In this document: in pieces, positions 1-11,365 of the stretch
Layout: the number at the start of each line of letters is the position of its first letter
Numbering within the stretch: the stretch's first letter is position 1
NCBI RefSeq assembly: GCF_010183535.1
Contig: NC_071331.1
Location: 124,001 to 188,000 of the forward strand
Origin: Caenorhabditis remanei
Taxonomy: Eukaryota > Nematoda > Chromadorea > Rhabditida > Rhabditidae
Reading direction: 5' to 3'
Length of the DNA: 64,000 nucleotides
Made by a program: the position numbers and the translations under genes
Notes under the pieces: model-generated
What the model saw: the letters and a program-made list of their open reading frames with translations, nothing else
What the model was told of the DNA's origin: nothing
The model's database searches: none

Positions 1-478
1 ATGCTGAAATTTAGTCATTAATGATATAGCTTTATCTGTCTGTTGGCAAAAAAGAATCCCCAGAGGAATCGAGTCTAAAAACCTTAAATATTGATTAGGA
101 TTAATTCATTAAGGAAGATTGATTCTGAAATTGATTATGTTTAGATGGAGGACGACTCTTCCCGTCGGAAAAGGAGACACACGCCTGTAACACTCGAAAA
201 ATTGAATTTCATGGAATAATGTAATGTGGGAACCCAACAAGAAAATGAATGGAAGCGCTGCGAACAAAGTTCTACCTGCTCGATAAAAAGGGGAACCATG
301 TAGAAATGGAATTCCAAAATCAGACGATTCGTCGAGCTCCAGATTTTGAATTACTACTTGAAAGAGTGAATAGCCGCCCTATCTCTGAACCCAACGAATC
401 GTCTGATTCTAAATTGTGGAGAATCTCAATAAATTTCTTCGTTAGTTTCATTTTCTAATTTCTTAACTACAAACTTAC

Positions 479-1590
479 CTTTCTCTTCCTTCTGGAACAC
501 CGAAATCGGCGAGACGAAGTTTGCGTGTGGCGTCCTCAATCTCGAGTTGAACTGAAATGTCGGGCCAGGAGGCCCGGAGTTTAGTAAATGAGAAATAGAA
601 AAAGAAAATCAATCGAGAAGTCTCGAATATCAAATCAAACCTGAACAAAGAAGACGGCGTGGCAGTTGATTCCTTGCTTGATTTTCGGTATTTTCCCCCT
701 CATTTTTCAACCAAATTTAAAAAAAGTAGAGGGTTCCCAATCTTTTTCATTTCAGAATGAGTTTAGAAAAACAGAAAAAGAATCGGAACCCAATGAACTT
801 AAAAGCAGGCATAACTCACGAAGATAAGCGTTCCTTTGATCCTCAGTCAAATCAGCTGGAAGAATTGTCGGCATACCGGGAACAAAACTTTTTGTTGTCG
901 ACCAGCGACTTTTTCGTTCTCTGAAATAGGTTAAGAAGTAACAAATCAATGGATCAAAAAAACTCACTTCTTCGCAGGATTAATCGGAACAATAGATCCA
1001 ACTTGCACCGCTTCCACCGCCACCGTTCCAGTCTCCACAGCAGCCGCCAAGTCTTCACGTATCAACGGATTGATGACAGGCTCTTTAACACGTTGCGGAC
1101 TATTTGGCACCATCAAAGGCGGCGATCGGTCTCTCCGACGTTCCGAACGACGATCTCTGCTACGACGGCGGGGAGAACGAGAGCTTCGACGGCGACGGGA
1201 GTCACGGTCTCTGTCACGATCCCTGTCGCGAGGAGAGCGAGAACGGGAACGACGATCTCTGTCACGATCACGAGAGCGAGACCGATCCTTCTTCTTACGA
1301 TCTTTCTTACGGTCACGATCGCGGGAACGAGAACGTGATCTATCTCTTTTTCGTTCAGACACCGATTCCGTACGAGATGGGGAACCTGAAGCTGTCATAA
1401 TTGTGTTTGGAAATAGTTGAAATAAGAACTTACGTGTATCACCACCTGCACTTAACGAGGGCACAACGAGTGCTGGAGGAGCAGCATGAGACATAGAACC
1501 CATTGAAACGTCCGCCGAACCACTGTCACTCTCATTCCCCCATTTCCGCACAAACGGCATGGGTTCCGTGTTACCACCAGTTTTCGACAT
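479..1590 (-). CDS. sfa-1: Splicing factor 1 / branch-point binding protein, 5' part (runs off left edge)
   Basis: SF1/BBP binds the intron branch point together with U2AF in the nucleus during early spliceosome assembly. Four exons are visible: 1590-1434, 1391-968, 920-820 and 551-479. The ATG at 1590 directly abuts a CTATTTTCAG acceptor, so it is a trans-splice site. Exon 2 encodes a long Arg-Ser/Arg-Asp domain; an N-terminal RS domain is a known feature of nematode and insect SF1 that mammals lack. It is followed by the conserved SF1 segment RKSRWSTTKSFVPGMPT, then LQLEIEDATRKLRLADFG. The KH/QUA2 part would lie beyond the window: the fourth intron appears to run from 478 to an acceptor at positions 4-9, so the next exon begins at about base 3. 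It is the third gene of a candidate operon, 185 nt after cyn-13. Identification is strong; the symbol follows the C. elegans gene. Confidence 0.9.
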
Positions 1591-1600
1591 CTGAAAATAG
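1591..1600 (-). promoter_or_regulatory. Trans-splice acceptor (probable SL2) for sfa-1
   Basis: On the minus strand CTATTTTCAG is immediately followed by the sfa-1 ATG. The site lies within 185 nt of the upstream cyn-13 stop, the spacing typical of SL2 acceptors inside Caenorhabditis operons. Leader identity cannot be read from DNA. Confidence 0.6.
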
Positions 1601-1774
1601 GTTAGAGAGGTAAAAAATAGTACAGAAACAGCGAAAATTGCAACAATAGATATAAAAAGCGTTTGAAGACGCGTTCAATATTAAATAGATTTTTAGAATT
1701 AAAAAAAATGAATAAATGAAAACAATAATTTATAATAACAAGATAAATTAGACAAAGAGATACTCGGTGGAGAA

Positions 1775-2833
1775 CTACGTCTCCATGGCTTGCGCCGGTT
1801 CTTGATTCTCTGCTTCTTGAGAGACAACTGGCTTTTCAACTGCCTTCTTCTCAGCAGCCTTCTGTGCAGCTATCCTTTTCTCTGGCTCGATTTCTCCACT
1901 TTCCACGATTTTCACCACCATTTGGGGTTTTCCAGACGGAGTTCCCTGCAAAAATTGGATTTCCATAATTTTTCATCTACCCAAACAAACCTGTTGCTCG
2001 ACTTGTCTCACAATATTCATTCCCTCTACAACGTGTCCAAATACCACGTGTTTTCCATCAAGCCAATCGGTTTTTTCAGTGCAAATGAAGAATTGTGATC
2101 CATTAGTGTTCGCACCGCAATTCGCCATCGACACAGTTCCAGGCATTGTGTGTCGAAGAGTGAAGTTCTCGTCCTCGAATTTTGTTCCATAAATCGACTT
2201 GCCACCAGTACCATCTCCTTTCGTGAAATCTCCACCTTGCAACATAAACTTTGGAATAATACGATGGAACGTGGATCCTTCGTATCCGAATCCTCGCTCT
2301 CCGGTACACAGACACCGGAAATTCTCGGCAGTTTTCGGTGTGACATCCGTTCTCAGCTCGATCACAATTCGTCCAATATAACGAATTCCAATTTTCACGC
2401 CAAGATATACACGTGGCAATTTCGAGGCCGAAGACGTGGCTTCTTTCGTTCCAGACGAATCGTCCTCTGCGTCATCTTCTGCAGCCGCTTCCCCTCCTCT
2501 TCCATACTTCTTAAGCCACTCATCATCAGCCCACACTGGTTTCTGGGATCGTTCAGTTGCTTTCGGTGGACGAGCAAAGTTGACTCGAATCGTTTTTCCG
2601 AATAACTCGCTTTCATTCATGTTATCAATTGCCATCGCCGCGTCTTCTGCCATATCGAACTCGACGAATCCGAATCCACGATGTTTTCCAGACTCGTAAT
2701 CCATTGGAATCGAGATAGCAACGACGTCGCCGAATGGGATGAATGCGGCCATCAACACCTTCTCTGTGACTTCTTCTGTGAATCCACCAACGTAAAGAGT
2801 TCGTTTCCGATTGTGAGGGAAGTTGGTGTTCAT
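1775..2833 (-). CDS. cyn-13: RRM-cyclophilin E-type peptidyl-prolyl isomerase
   Basis: A nuclear, spliceosome-associated prolyl isomerase of the PPIE type, 337 aa, in two exons (2833-1991 and 1945-1775). Residues of about 12-88 form an RRM with RNP2 (LYVGGF) and RNP1 (HRGFGFVEF). An acidic linker follows. The cyclophilin domain spans about 145-310 and keeps the active-site block [15 protein letters not shown] with its catalytic Arg, the SQFFICT strand and the W in [12 protein letters not shown] charged Glu/Lys/Ala tail ends the protein. The open frame continues upstream to 2911, but a TTTTGAG acceptor abuts the ATG at 2833, so that Met is chosen. It is the middle gene of the uaf-2/cyn-13/sfa-1 unit, 283 nt after uaf-2. 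The same gene order is known from C. elegans. Confidence 0.93.
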
Positions 2834-3115
2834 CTCAAAATGAGAGAATATTGCAATTTGAAGAACCAAGTCAAAAGTGCGCACAAAAGATAATAAAGTA
2901 TGGTTTTCCAACCAAGAAAAACTAGGGACAAATAATCGAAAGAAGGTTTATTATAGGTTGACGAAGAAAGAATAAATTAAATAAGATTTCAGGATTGGAT
3001 AAGATACAGGATGATTTGAATGACTGAATAAGGGTAAAAGAGGGAATAAAAGTAAAAATGGAGTGAATGAGAAAAAGGGATTAAAAACAGAGATGAGAAA
3101 TGATTTAAAGTGCGT

Positions 3116-4305
3116 TCAATATCGTCGACGATCACGGCTTCGGCTACGACGTCTTCCGCCGCCACCACCTCCATATCCGTATCCACCACCGCCTCCTCCA
3201 TAACCACGGCTTCCGCCGCCACCACCACCGCCGCCCCATCCTCCACGATCACGATCTCTTCCACCGCCGCCGCCTCCCCAGCCGCCACCACCGCCTCCGC
3301 TTCCGTATCCGCCTCCACCACCGCCGCCACTGCTAGATCCTCCACGTTGAGATGGATAATGTCCGGCTGCGTCAGCTCTTCTTCCACGTCTTCCATACAA
3401 TCGATCTCCCAATTCTGCTGAAATGGCCTTCAAGTGCATGAAGTTGCAGAATCCTCCCTTAGAGCATGTGGTGACTTCGTGCTGACGACAACGGGACTCT
3501 CGGAAGTCGGTGACTGGGCAAAGTTCTGCGTAAATTGGTTGACCATTGAACCTGAAAGAAAAGAACAATTGAACTGATTTCGAGAGAAGCAAAATATGAA
3601 TTCAAAGTAAAATATGCTCAGATGGCCCCTGTGCCTAGAATTTCTCCATTTCAAAGTCCTACCGATGGACAATGTGCAGTGGCACGTTCTCTTCATAGCA
3701 TTTTATCGATTTAGACAAGGTCTAGCTATAACTCTAATAGAGTCTACTCACCATCTATTATTCAGATCATTTTTTGCTTTCTCGGCATCCTCTTCCTTCA
3801 TAAACTTCACATATACATTTCCAACCATGTGCTCTCCGATGTTTTCACAAACGTTAATCTCTTCCACCTCTCCATATTTTCGTTCCATTTCAACAAACAC
3901 CTCCTCGTAAAAATCGTCAAAGTATCTTTGTTCTTCGTCGTTACGCTTTCCGACCTCTGTAATTAATTAATTTCAATGAAGATTGTCGGAAAGCTATGAA
4001 ACTCACTGTCAAATGCATCGGCTTGACGGACATCTACCACAGGATTGTGATAGAAATTCTTGAGTACAACGGTTGGCGAGAACGTAGGCGTGTGATGGGC
4101 TCGTGAGCATTTATCACCATGCCGGCACGCTCCTGTCTAAAAAATTAAGCGTAAACCTGGCAGTCCTCTATTATCTCGAGATTAACATCCTGGAAGATAT
4201 CGCGAAACTTACTTTGAAAAAGAACGAACAATTCACTTTATCCTTTTCGGTACCGTAAATCGAAGCGAGATACTCGGCTCCGGAGAGCCCGTCGCCGTAC
4301 GACAT
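3116..4305 (-). CDS. uaf-2: U2AF small subunit (U2AF35)
   Basis: The small U2AF subunit recognises the AG of the 3' splice site as a heterodimer with the large subunit. The 287-aa product comes from four exons (4305-4213, 4136-4007, 3956-3752, 3551-3116). It starts MSYGDGLSGAEYLASIYG, followed by the first CCCH finger (CSFFFKTGACRHGDKCSRAH), a UHM/RRM core (EEINVCENIGEHMVGNVYV) and a second CCCH finger (CSKGGFCNFMH). The tail is Gly-rich with RS/RD dipeptides. Length and order match metazoan U2AF35. The last intron (3552-3751) carries an 80-bp element that recurs in itsn-1. As the most upstream gene of the operon it should carry the promoter; a TTTTTCCAG acceptor at 4314-4322 lies 8 nt before the ATG and suits SL1 trans-splicing. 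Confidence 0.95.
3618..3697 (+). repeat. 80-bp dispersed element, copy in uaf-2 intron
   Basis: Compared base by base with 7818-7897, only two mismatches are seen (3672 and 3692). Flanking bases diverge at once. It lies antisense to uaf-2 in its last intron. No coding potential or clear terminal repeats were seen. Confidence 0.75.
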
Positions 4306-4313
4306 CGTGACGA

Positions 4314-4322
4314 CTGGAAAAA
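4314..4322 (-). promoter_or_regulatory. Trans-splice acceptor (probable SL1) of uaf-2
   Basis: Minus-strand TTTTTCCAG sits 8 nt upstream of the uaf-2 ATG with no coding exon upstream, as expected for SL1 addition on the first cistron of an operon. Confidence 0.6.
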
Positions 4323-5174
4323 TTATCGATTAGGGAAAGGAGACTGAGAGGAACGTAATGACACAACAAGAGAAATGAGGAGAATGAGCGAGAATAAACA
4401 GAAGACAATGAATTATGACAACAAATCACAGGTCACCAAAAGAGCGCCAGAGCTCTGGGAATATTTGAGAATCGATCGCAGCGGAACGTTTCTGAACGAT
4501 TGATTCTTGAGTAAGACAAGTTTTGTATCATTGATGATGTTAATTCCAACGAAAAGAACAATAATGCAACGGCATCTTCGAAAAATAAACTTAAAATGCT
4601 TGTCAAAGAAATGGATGAGAAAATTTACAGAAATTCGTTTAACGAGAGAACAAGAAGAGTATTTTCTATCCTTGTAATACAGATTATCAACAATTTGTTG
4701 AGAAATAACCCCGAAAAACAGCAAAAAACCACAAAAAACGAACAGCAAATTTACAGCGCTCCAAATTCGAAAATTGCAATGCGGCGCGTTTTAGGGGGCG
4801 GAGTCTCGTGACGAACCCTCGTTGCAACCCGCGGCGCACTTATTCCGTTCTTTTTTCTTGCTCGCGAAGAACATCAATGAAATGTCTAAAAATAAACCTG
4901 AATGGCTGAAAGTTGGAGAATCAATATGGTAAAACAAATAAAATATAATATGAATAATCTACAATCTATTTTTATTGCTTATGGGTGCGATAAAACGTAT
5001 CAATCAATAAATTATATTATGCTCAATCTACATATTTAAGTAAATCCAGAAGTGAAGTAAGCGGGGTCTTTTCGTAACGGAATTTTGAAACCAAAGTATT
5101 ATAATTTTGTAAAAAATTTGTAAATAATAAATCATCAGAATAATTAATTATGCAATTATGCTACAGTGAAAAAC
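4323..5174. other. Spacer between itsn-1 and uaf-2; likely operon promoter
   Basis: No supported gene. The stretch around 4780-4870 is unusually GC-rich for the region (a GGGGGCGGAG box at about 4794, then CGCGG motifs) and is the best candidate for the uaf-2 operon promoter. A minus-strand AATAAA near 4970 probably ends itsn-1. Confidence 0.4.
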
Positions 5175-8100
5175 TTATTTCAATTCTACATAATTCGAAG
5201 GGAAAAGTCCAGATTTCGATGGTTCTTGTGCTCGATGCCCACTCCACCACTCAGCTTCCGATTGATCCGTGATAATTATCACTTCTCCCGTCTTGAAAGT
5301 GAGCTCATCAGCCTGCGACGCATCATAATCGTAAAGAGCACAAGCTCTAACTCCTTTCAACGGCGAAGTCGGGGTCGTCGCCTCAATAACCTTCACATAA
5401 TCTCCCGGGAACCATCCAGCAATCGGTTTTCCATCTCGAATCAATTCTCCTTCCCACCAACCAGCTGCAGACTTCTCACGGATTTTAATAATCTCTCCCA
5501 CTTTGATTCCCAATTGATTTGGTGCGGATGCGGTGAAGTCTACGATCACTTTTGCTTCACAAAGAACTGTTGGAGGGGGTGCGGGAGCAGCAGCAATGGG
5601 TTGTGACGGTGAAGTTGGGACGGCTGCTGCAGTTGATCTTTCCACGTAATTCGCTGGGAATATTCCTTCTTTTCCGTTGCAACGCCCTTTCCACCATTCA
5701 TCGTTCCTGAAAATGAAAATTTTGCAAATAGAAGAGAGATTTCTCAAAATTTTCAGATCTTCATCAACTACAGCTCAGAATTCGAATTCCTAAAAATTTC
5801 AGCCTTGAAAATTTAATTTTCCATACGAAATCACAGCTTTCCCACTGAAATGTTAAATTTAGCAGATTTTCAGCGAGAAAATTGATGCAAAAATCGAATT
5901 TTTAGCTGGAAAATTGCTTAATGTTTTGGTTTTCACGGCTGAAATTCATAGAAAATTGAATTTTTTGAGCTGAAATTAACTTAAACCTGAAAATTTCAAA
6001 AGAGAGAGAGATTTTTCAATTCCAGAAACTTACTTTGGCAGCTTTCGTTTAGGCATAATACTTATTTCTCAATGCTCAAGATTTTCCCTCAGAACCTCAG
6101 AAATACATATTTATAATCAAAAATATGTCAAGAGCACACTTGTCTCTCTTCCCCTACTCACTTCTCGAGCACCACAATAGTGTCACCAACATTCAGCGCT
6201 AAATCCGTTGATTCGACAGCCTCGAAATCGTAGATCACCGTGTAGATCTCGCCGTCTGAAACTGAATTCCTATTTTGATTATATAAGTTTTCTATCTGAA
6301 ATGAAACCTCCTTGTCCTCCTGGAATCGTCATATCTGCTGGAACAACATCGTATTGAGCACTGGGTCCTCCATTGGTTGGTGGGGAGGCTACGGGCTTGG
6401 ATGGAGAAGTTACCGGTGTGGATCCAGTCTCTTTCACATAACTTTTCGGGAACCATCCGATTTCTCCAGCAGGATTTCGTCCCTTCCATTTCATTTCTTG
6501 CTTCTCTATCACCTCAATAATGTCACCCTTTGCAAATGACAAATCATCCTCATTCCTAGCTCTCCACTGGAATTGTGCAACACACTGTGCAATGATAGTT
6601 ATTGGGGCGGCGACTGCTGGAACATCAACTGATCCACCTCCTCCCATTGCTGCGGCAATTTCAGCCTTCCTCGCAGCTCTCGCACCAATTTGATCAATTG
6701 ACGAGCTCGGTGTCATATTCGGAGGCATATTCTGAATTGGTGGTCCATCGCCTGGCGTCGGCACAGCTGCTATAGATTCTACGAACGCTTCCGGGAACCA
6801 TCCGACCTTTTCGCGAAGTTGACCGGCTCGCCATCCAGGTTCAGCGGCATGGGATTGGAATACAATAATGACGTCTCCGGGCTCAAACGACAACTCGTCT
6901 TCAGATCTCGCTTCGAATGCAAACAAAGCACGACACTTATGAGTGTCATGGATATTGAAAGACGATTGATCAACAGCTCCTTTCGAGTGACCAGCATCTG
7001 GTGCTTGAACTGATCCGAATGGATCCACATTCGAGGATCCTCCAAAATCCGCATCAAACTTTTGACTCGCATCAGTTCTATCAAATTCAGCAAATGCATC
7101 ATTGAAGTTTGTACTAGCTTCTCCTCCATTCGTCTGAACAGGTGGAGGTGGAGCCTGTGAAGCTGGTGCAACTTGAACTCGACTCGCTTCTAACTCTCCA
7201 ATCTTGCTCTTCGCATGAGTTTGAGCATGAACATATAATTCGAACATCTTCCGATACTCCTCTCTCTTCGCTATCAACTTCGAGTACACATCTCCTTGAT
7301 ATTTCTCTTTTTTCGACTTCAACGTCTCCGTTTGATTATAAGTCTTCTCTTTCTCTGCGGACAGTTCCAGAGCAGCATCTTCGATTGCTTTTCTCATCCC
7401 ATCACGTCTTCTTCTCAACGCTTCCAATTCATTCTTTCGTTGCGTCGTTTCTTTGTGAGCCGATTGTTTTTGAAGAAGTTGGTGACTGAGTTCTTGAGAT
7501 TCGATGGCTGTCTGGAACTTTCAAAAGGTGATTTTTGATATAAACTTGAAAGTGGGCGGAGATTCACTAGCTCGAATTTTCAGATCAATTTCCATGAGTT
7601 TCGCGTCAAAAACAGTTTTTGAAAATTGGTAGTTTTTGAAAAACTCCCAATTTTGACGATTTCGTCTGAAATGGATTTTTCCAAATTTTCAGCTAAAAAT
7701 CTTCAAAATCGATGATATTTGACACAACTTTTATGATTTTCGGATTAAAAACCTCAAAAGCCACGATTTTCATCTAAAAAATGTCTCAATTGTAAAACTT
7801 TTAGACTAAAAGTGTGTTCAGATGGCCCCTGTGCCTAGAATTTCTCCATTTCAAAGTCCTACCGATGGACAGTGTGCAGTGGCACGTTCTCGTCATAACA
7901 CAAGTAGGAATTCTACTGTAGAATCGATCCAGTTAGTACTAGAACAGATGGTAACTCTACTATCCACTCAACTAGATGAGCAGACGTGTCTTCTCATCAT
8001 TTACGTGTCATTTACCTTCTGGTTGATCTCCTGCAAATCTTTGATTTTCGCGACCTTCTCATCTCTTGTCGACCTCATATTCTCAATGGATCCAGTCACA

Positions 8101-9927
8101 TCGGCCACTGCTTCCTTTGCTTTTCCAATATCCATTTCAACATCTGTCGCCTTTTCATCAAGTGCTTGCAGCTGGAATTGTAGAGTCTTTTCTCGCTGTT
8201 GCCGTTGTGCCAGTCGCTCATTTTCTTGTTGCTTTTGATTCTGAAAATCGGAGAGAAATACTATAAATCTGTTTCTTTCGTAGCATCTCACTAGGGAAGG
8301 ATCCCGAGTCAAGATAGAGTTATAGGTCGAGGCTTATATGGCTAGAAAGAAAATCGTCTGGGAATTCTGAAATTGTTTTCAAATTTTGCTGAACGCATCA
8401 AGGAATAGAGAACATTGAGCTCAAAGTTCAAGCTCTGACCTCGCTCTTAACCATACAAATCGTTCGAAGACAGTATAACAGCCTTCGAACGATTTGTATG
8501 GCCAATTTTCTCTATTCCTAGATGCTTTCAGCAAAATTTGAAAACTGTTTCAGAAATTCCAGCCGATTTCCTTTCTAACCATCTCGACCTAAAACTCCAT
8601 CTGGACTCGTGATCCTTCCCTAGTCAATGACCTACCTGCATCTGTTTCACCTTCGCCTTCTCCATTTGTACTTTCCTAACCTTCTCCTCTTCCTCCTTCC
8701 TTTTCTCAAACTCCGCCCTTCTTTTCCTCTCCTCTTCTTCCCTCTGAACTTCCAACATCCTCATCCTTTCTATCTCCGCTTGTCGTTCAGCTTCCGCCTG
8801 TCGTTCCTTCTCCATCCGTTCTCTTTCTCTCTTCGCTTCCTCCTCTCTTTCCTTCTTCTCCACTTCAGCACGCCGTCTTTGCTCCTCTTCCTCGAGGATT
8901 TTTCGTCGTCTCTCCAGCTCGGCTTGTCCCTTCGACAAATTATCCTGTCTCTTGTCCTCAAACGTTTTCGGTGCCGGTGTCTTCTGAGGAGGCTCGGCGC
9001 CAGGTTCGAGTTCAGGCGTGTTATTTGCAGATCTAGAAGAGATTCCACACATTCGGACGAGTTCCGGTGGCGTCACTTTTGGAAGAGAGTATCCACTCTT
9101 GAACATCTCAATCATATACTGAGATATGGAATACTCATCAACTGACAACTTGCCATCCTTATTCACATCCGACAGAAACCAAATATGAGCCAAAACATTC
9201 GTCGGTAGACCCGATAGCCCAAGAGCACTTCTTCCAACTTGACTACTCAATGATCCCATTCGATCCTTGTCAAGCGCATTGAACAGTTGCGAGTATTTCA
9301 GTTTATTATGATGAGGAATCGCCCAATTCTCGAGTTGTCTCCCATCAAACACACTTCTGTCAGTTGACAACGGACTGCCCGCAGAAATCGAGTTATGTCT
9401 AGACGGAGTTCCAGCGATAGAAACCGGAGCAGAAGGTGTGTACGCGGCGACTGGCGGGGGTCCTGATGGATAGGCCTGTGATTGAGACATTCTTCGATCC
9501 ATTCCAGCTGGAAGGGTTTGCGAGTAGTCCACACTTCCATGCCGACTACCAGGCCATTGTTGCATTGGATGATGTACTGGGGTGCTTCTGGCAGGGACGA
9601 TGAGAAGAGAAGGTGGAAGTTGTGGTGGTAAAGGCATTCCAGCTAGACAATTGAACGCAAGTCTCATCGCAATCGAGTATTCTCGGATATCCAATCGCCC
9701 ATCTTTATCGAGGTCTGATAGTGCCCAGATCTGAAATATTCAATTAATATTTGAAGCGTTTTGATATTATCTCTAACCTGTGACAAAACTTGTGTGGGTA
9801 AATTACTTCGCATGAGGGCGTTTCTCGCGGTGACTGCATCCATATAAGGTTGTCCGGCGGTCAACTGACCGAACATTGCCACGTTCTTCTGGTATTCGGC
9901 ATCATTCACTTCCCAGGGATTTGTCAT
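5175..9927 (-). CDS. itsn-1: Intersectin, short form (2 EH, coiled coil, 5 SH3)
   Basis: A scaffold for clathrin-mediated endocytosis and synaptic vesicle recycling, 1099 aa from six exons (9927-9778, 9730-8636, 8240-8016, 7511-6308, 6255-6162, 5706-5175). Two EH domains lie near residues 1-100 and 180-290, with EF-hand-like loops [13 protein letters not shown] and [14 protein letters not shown] long Glu/Arg-rich coiled coil (about 330-600) follows. Five SH3 domains come next, recognisable by ALF/ALYDY-like starts, WW or GW pairs and G-F-P-x-Y/F-V ends; the last residues are [10 protein letters not shown]. There is no DH-PH-C2 tail, so this is the short invertebrate form. A TTTCAG acceptor abuts the ATG. 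One intron (8241-8635) is swollen by a complete MITE; another contains the 80-bp element shared with uaf-2. Confidence 0.95.
7818..7897 (+). repeat. 80-bp dispersed element, copy in itsn-1 intron
   Basis: Second copy of the element at 3618-3697, same orientation and also antisense to its host gene; two mismatches over 80 bp. Confidence 0.75.
8291..8623. mobile_element. MITE with long terminal inverted repeats and central hairpin
   Basis: The ends are mirror images: CTAGGGAAGGATC at the left and GATCCTTCCCTAG at the right, with imperfect complementarity continuing inward. The centre is a perfect 18-bp stem (8452-8469 pairing with 8483-8500). A 3-bp TCA flanks both sides (8288-8290 and 8624-8626), consistent with a target duplication. 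There is no transposase frame. It fills most of an itsn-1 intron; without it the intron would be about 60 nt, normal for this genome. Confidence 0.85.
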
Positions 9928-11365
9928 CTGAAATCTTTACTGTTAACAAATAATTTCAGTGATGGGATATTTGAAAAACATATTTTCAAAGAAGGAAATT
10001 TTAATTTAGAGGCAATTCAGAGGATCCATAGGGCCAATAACCGAAAAACATGACTTTTTGACTATTTCGCGGTGAAATTCAGCTCAGAATTAAAAAAACA
10101 GGTTTGGAAGTGGTTTTGTCTACTTTTTCGAATCAAATTGAGAGCAAAATCGTAAATAATGTTATTTTTTCGCATTTCGAGTAAGTTTTGCCACATGTTT
10201 CCAAAGAATATCAAATCTTGTTTGCACATCCGGGCGGGGCCGACTTGAGATTTTTCACCGGCCGGTCCGGGTCTCAGAACAAAAATTAGAACATTATTGT
10301 CGAAATAAAAAAAGTGATACCCGGTGTTTGCGGACTTAATGCAAAATTTTAAAAATTAGCATTAAGTCCGCAAACACCGGGGTATCACTTTTTTTAGTTC
10401 GACAATATTTAGTTTGATTTTTTTTGTAAAAAAAAGTAGAATTTTCGAGTTTGTATTCGAATATCGATAAAACTCAAGCGTACGAGAGATTTTTGGCGAT
10501 TTTTATGAAAATTTGAAAAAAATTGAGCACATTTTTTGAATCCGGGCCGAGATTTTGCAAATCTGCAGCAAATTTTGAGGTCTTTGCGGTAAAATTCAGC
10601 TCAAAATAGAAAATTGCAGGTCTGGAAGTGGTTTTGTGTTCTGTTTTTAAATAAATCAAATTGAGAACAAAATGGCGAAAAATGTTCTTTTTTCCGGGAA
10701 ATTTCTGCCGGAATTTGAGAAATTTTTGCCACGTGTAACCAAAAAATGTACATTTCGTGCAAAGAAGTTTAAAACACGAAAAAGTGGATGAGTCATCAAT
10801 CGGTAAATCGAGAGAGAGACAAGGGGGTCAAATGACAACAGAAAAGAAGAATAGAGAAGAAAGAAATGAGTAGAAGAGAGGAGAGACGCAGACACACAGA
10901 AAAGGAAATTAAACGAATCGAATAGGCGGAAATATTGGTTTATTTTTATGTAAATTAATATTCGCTTGACGATGGAAAACGTATCAATTCTAGTCACAAG
11001 TGACGTCATCAGTTAGTGTTTGACCCAGGAATAAAAGAAAAAAAACATATTCTTGTTTCAAAAAGAAATTGTTCGAATTCGAATTCTGCCAACATAGAAT
11101 AAGAAATATGCGAAAAGAAAGAAGCAAGTCGTATAGACATGCGCGGCACACTCCCCAAAGCTTATCGATCTTTCTCTCGACAAGCAGTTGGAGTCGTTGG
11201 TCCGTTGGAAAGAAAAGAAGAGAAAAGAGAGGGCGCAGAGGACCTTTTTCGGACGGAAAAGAAAGAGTGATCACTCTCACTAGTGAGCAAGGAAAGTAGA
11301 GCAGTGTTTATTCTGGATGAATAAATTACAGAATAATGAAAATTGGAAGAAAAAGTACAAGTATT
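9928..11365. other. Spacer upstream of itsn-1
   Basis: No supported gene. It holds one palindromic MITE (10295-10407), AT-rich low-complexity sequence with repeated GCGGTGAAATTCAGCTC-like segments (about 10070 and 10590), and purine-rich runs (10800-10930). The itsn-1 promoter should lie here. Confidence 0.4.
10295..10407. mobile_element. Palindromic MITE, copy A
   Basis: A 113-bp near-perfect palindrome whose arms start TATTGTCGAA and contain GTGATACCCGGTGTTTGCGG, joined by an AT-rich loop. It is closely related to 11915-12028. TA at each edge suggests a Tc1/mariner-type target. Confidence 0.8.

Noticed and set aside
949..1420. Plus-strand frames with Arg/Ser or Thr repeats
   Set aside because: They are the antisense of the sfa-1 RS-domain exon; repetitive codons keep all frames open.
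3110..3421. Plus-strand Ser/Thr/Ala-rich frame
   Set aside because: Antisense of the Gly-rich uaf-2 tail.
4879..4926. Short plus-strand start MSKNKPEWLKVGESIW
   Set aside because: Looks like a protein start, but no downstream exon with matching splice sites could be found before itsn-1.
8627..9145. Plus-strand Leu/Phe-rich frame
   Set aside because: Antisense of the itsn-1 coiled coil, not a membrane protein.
10474..11009. Minus-strand hydrophobic frames upstream of itsn-1
   Set aside because: AT-rich shadows without splice sites or conserved motifs.
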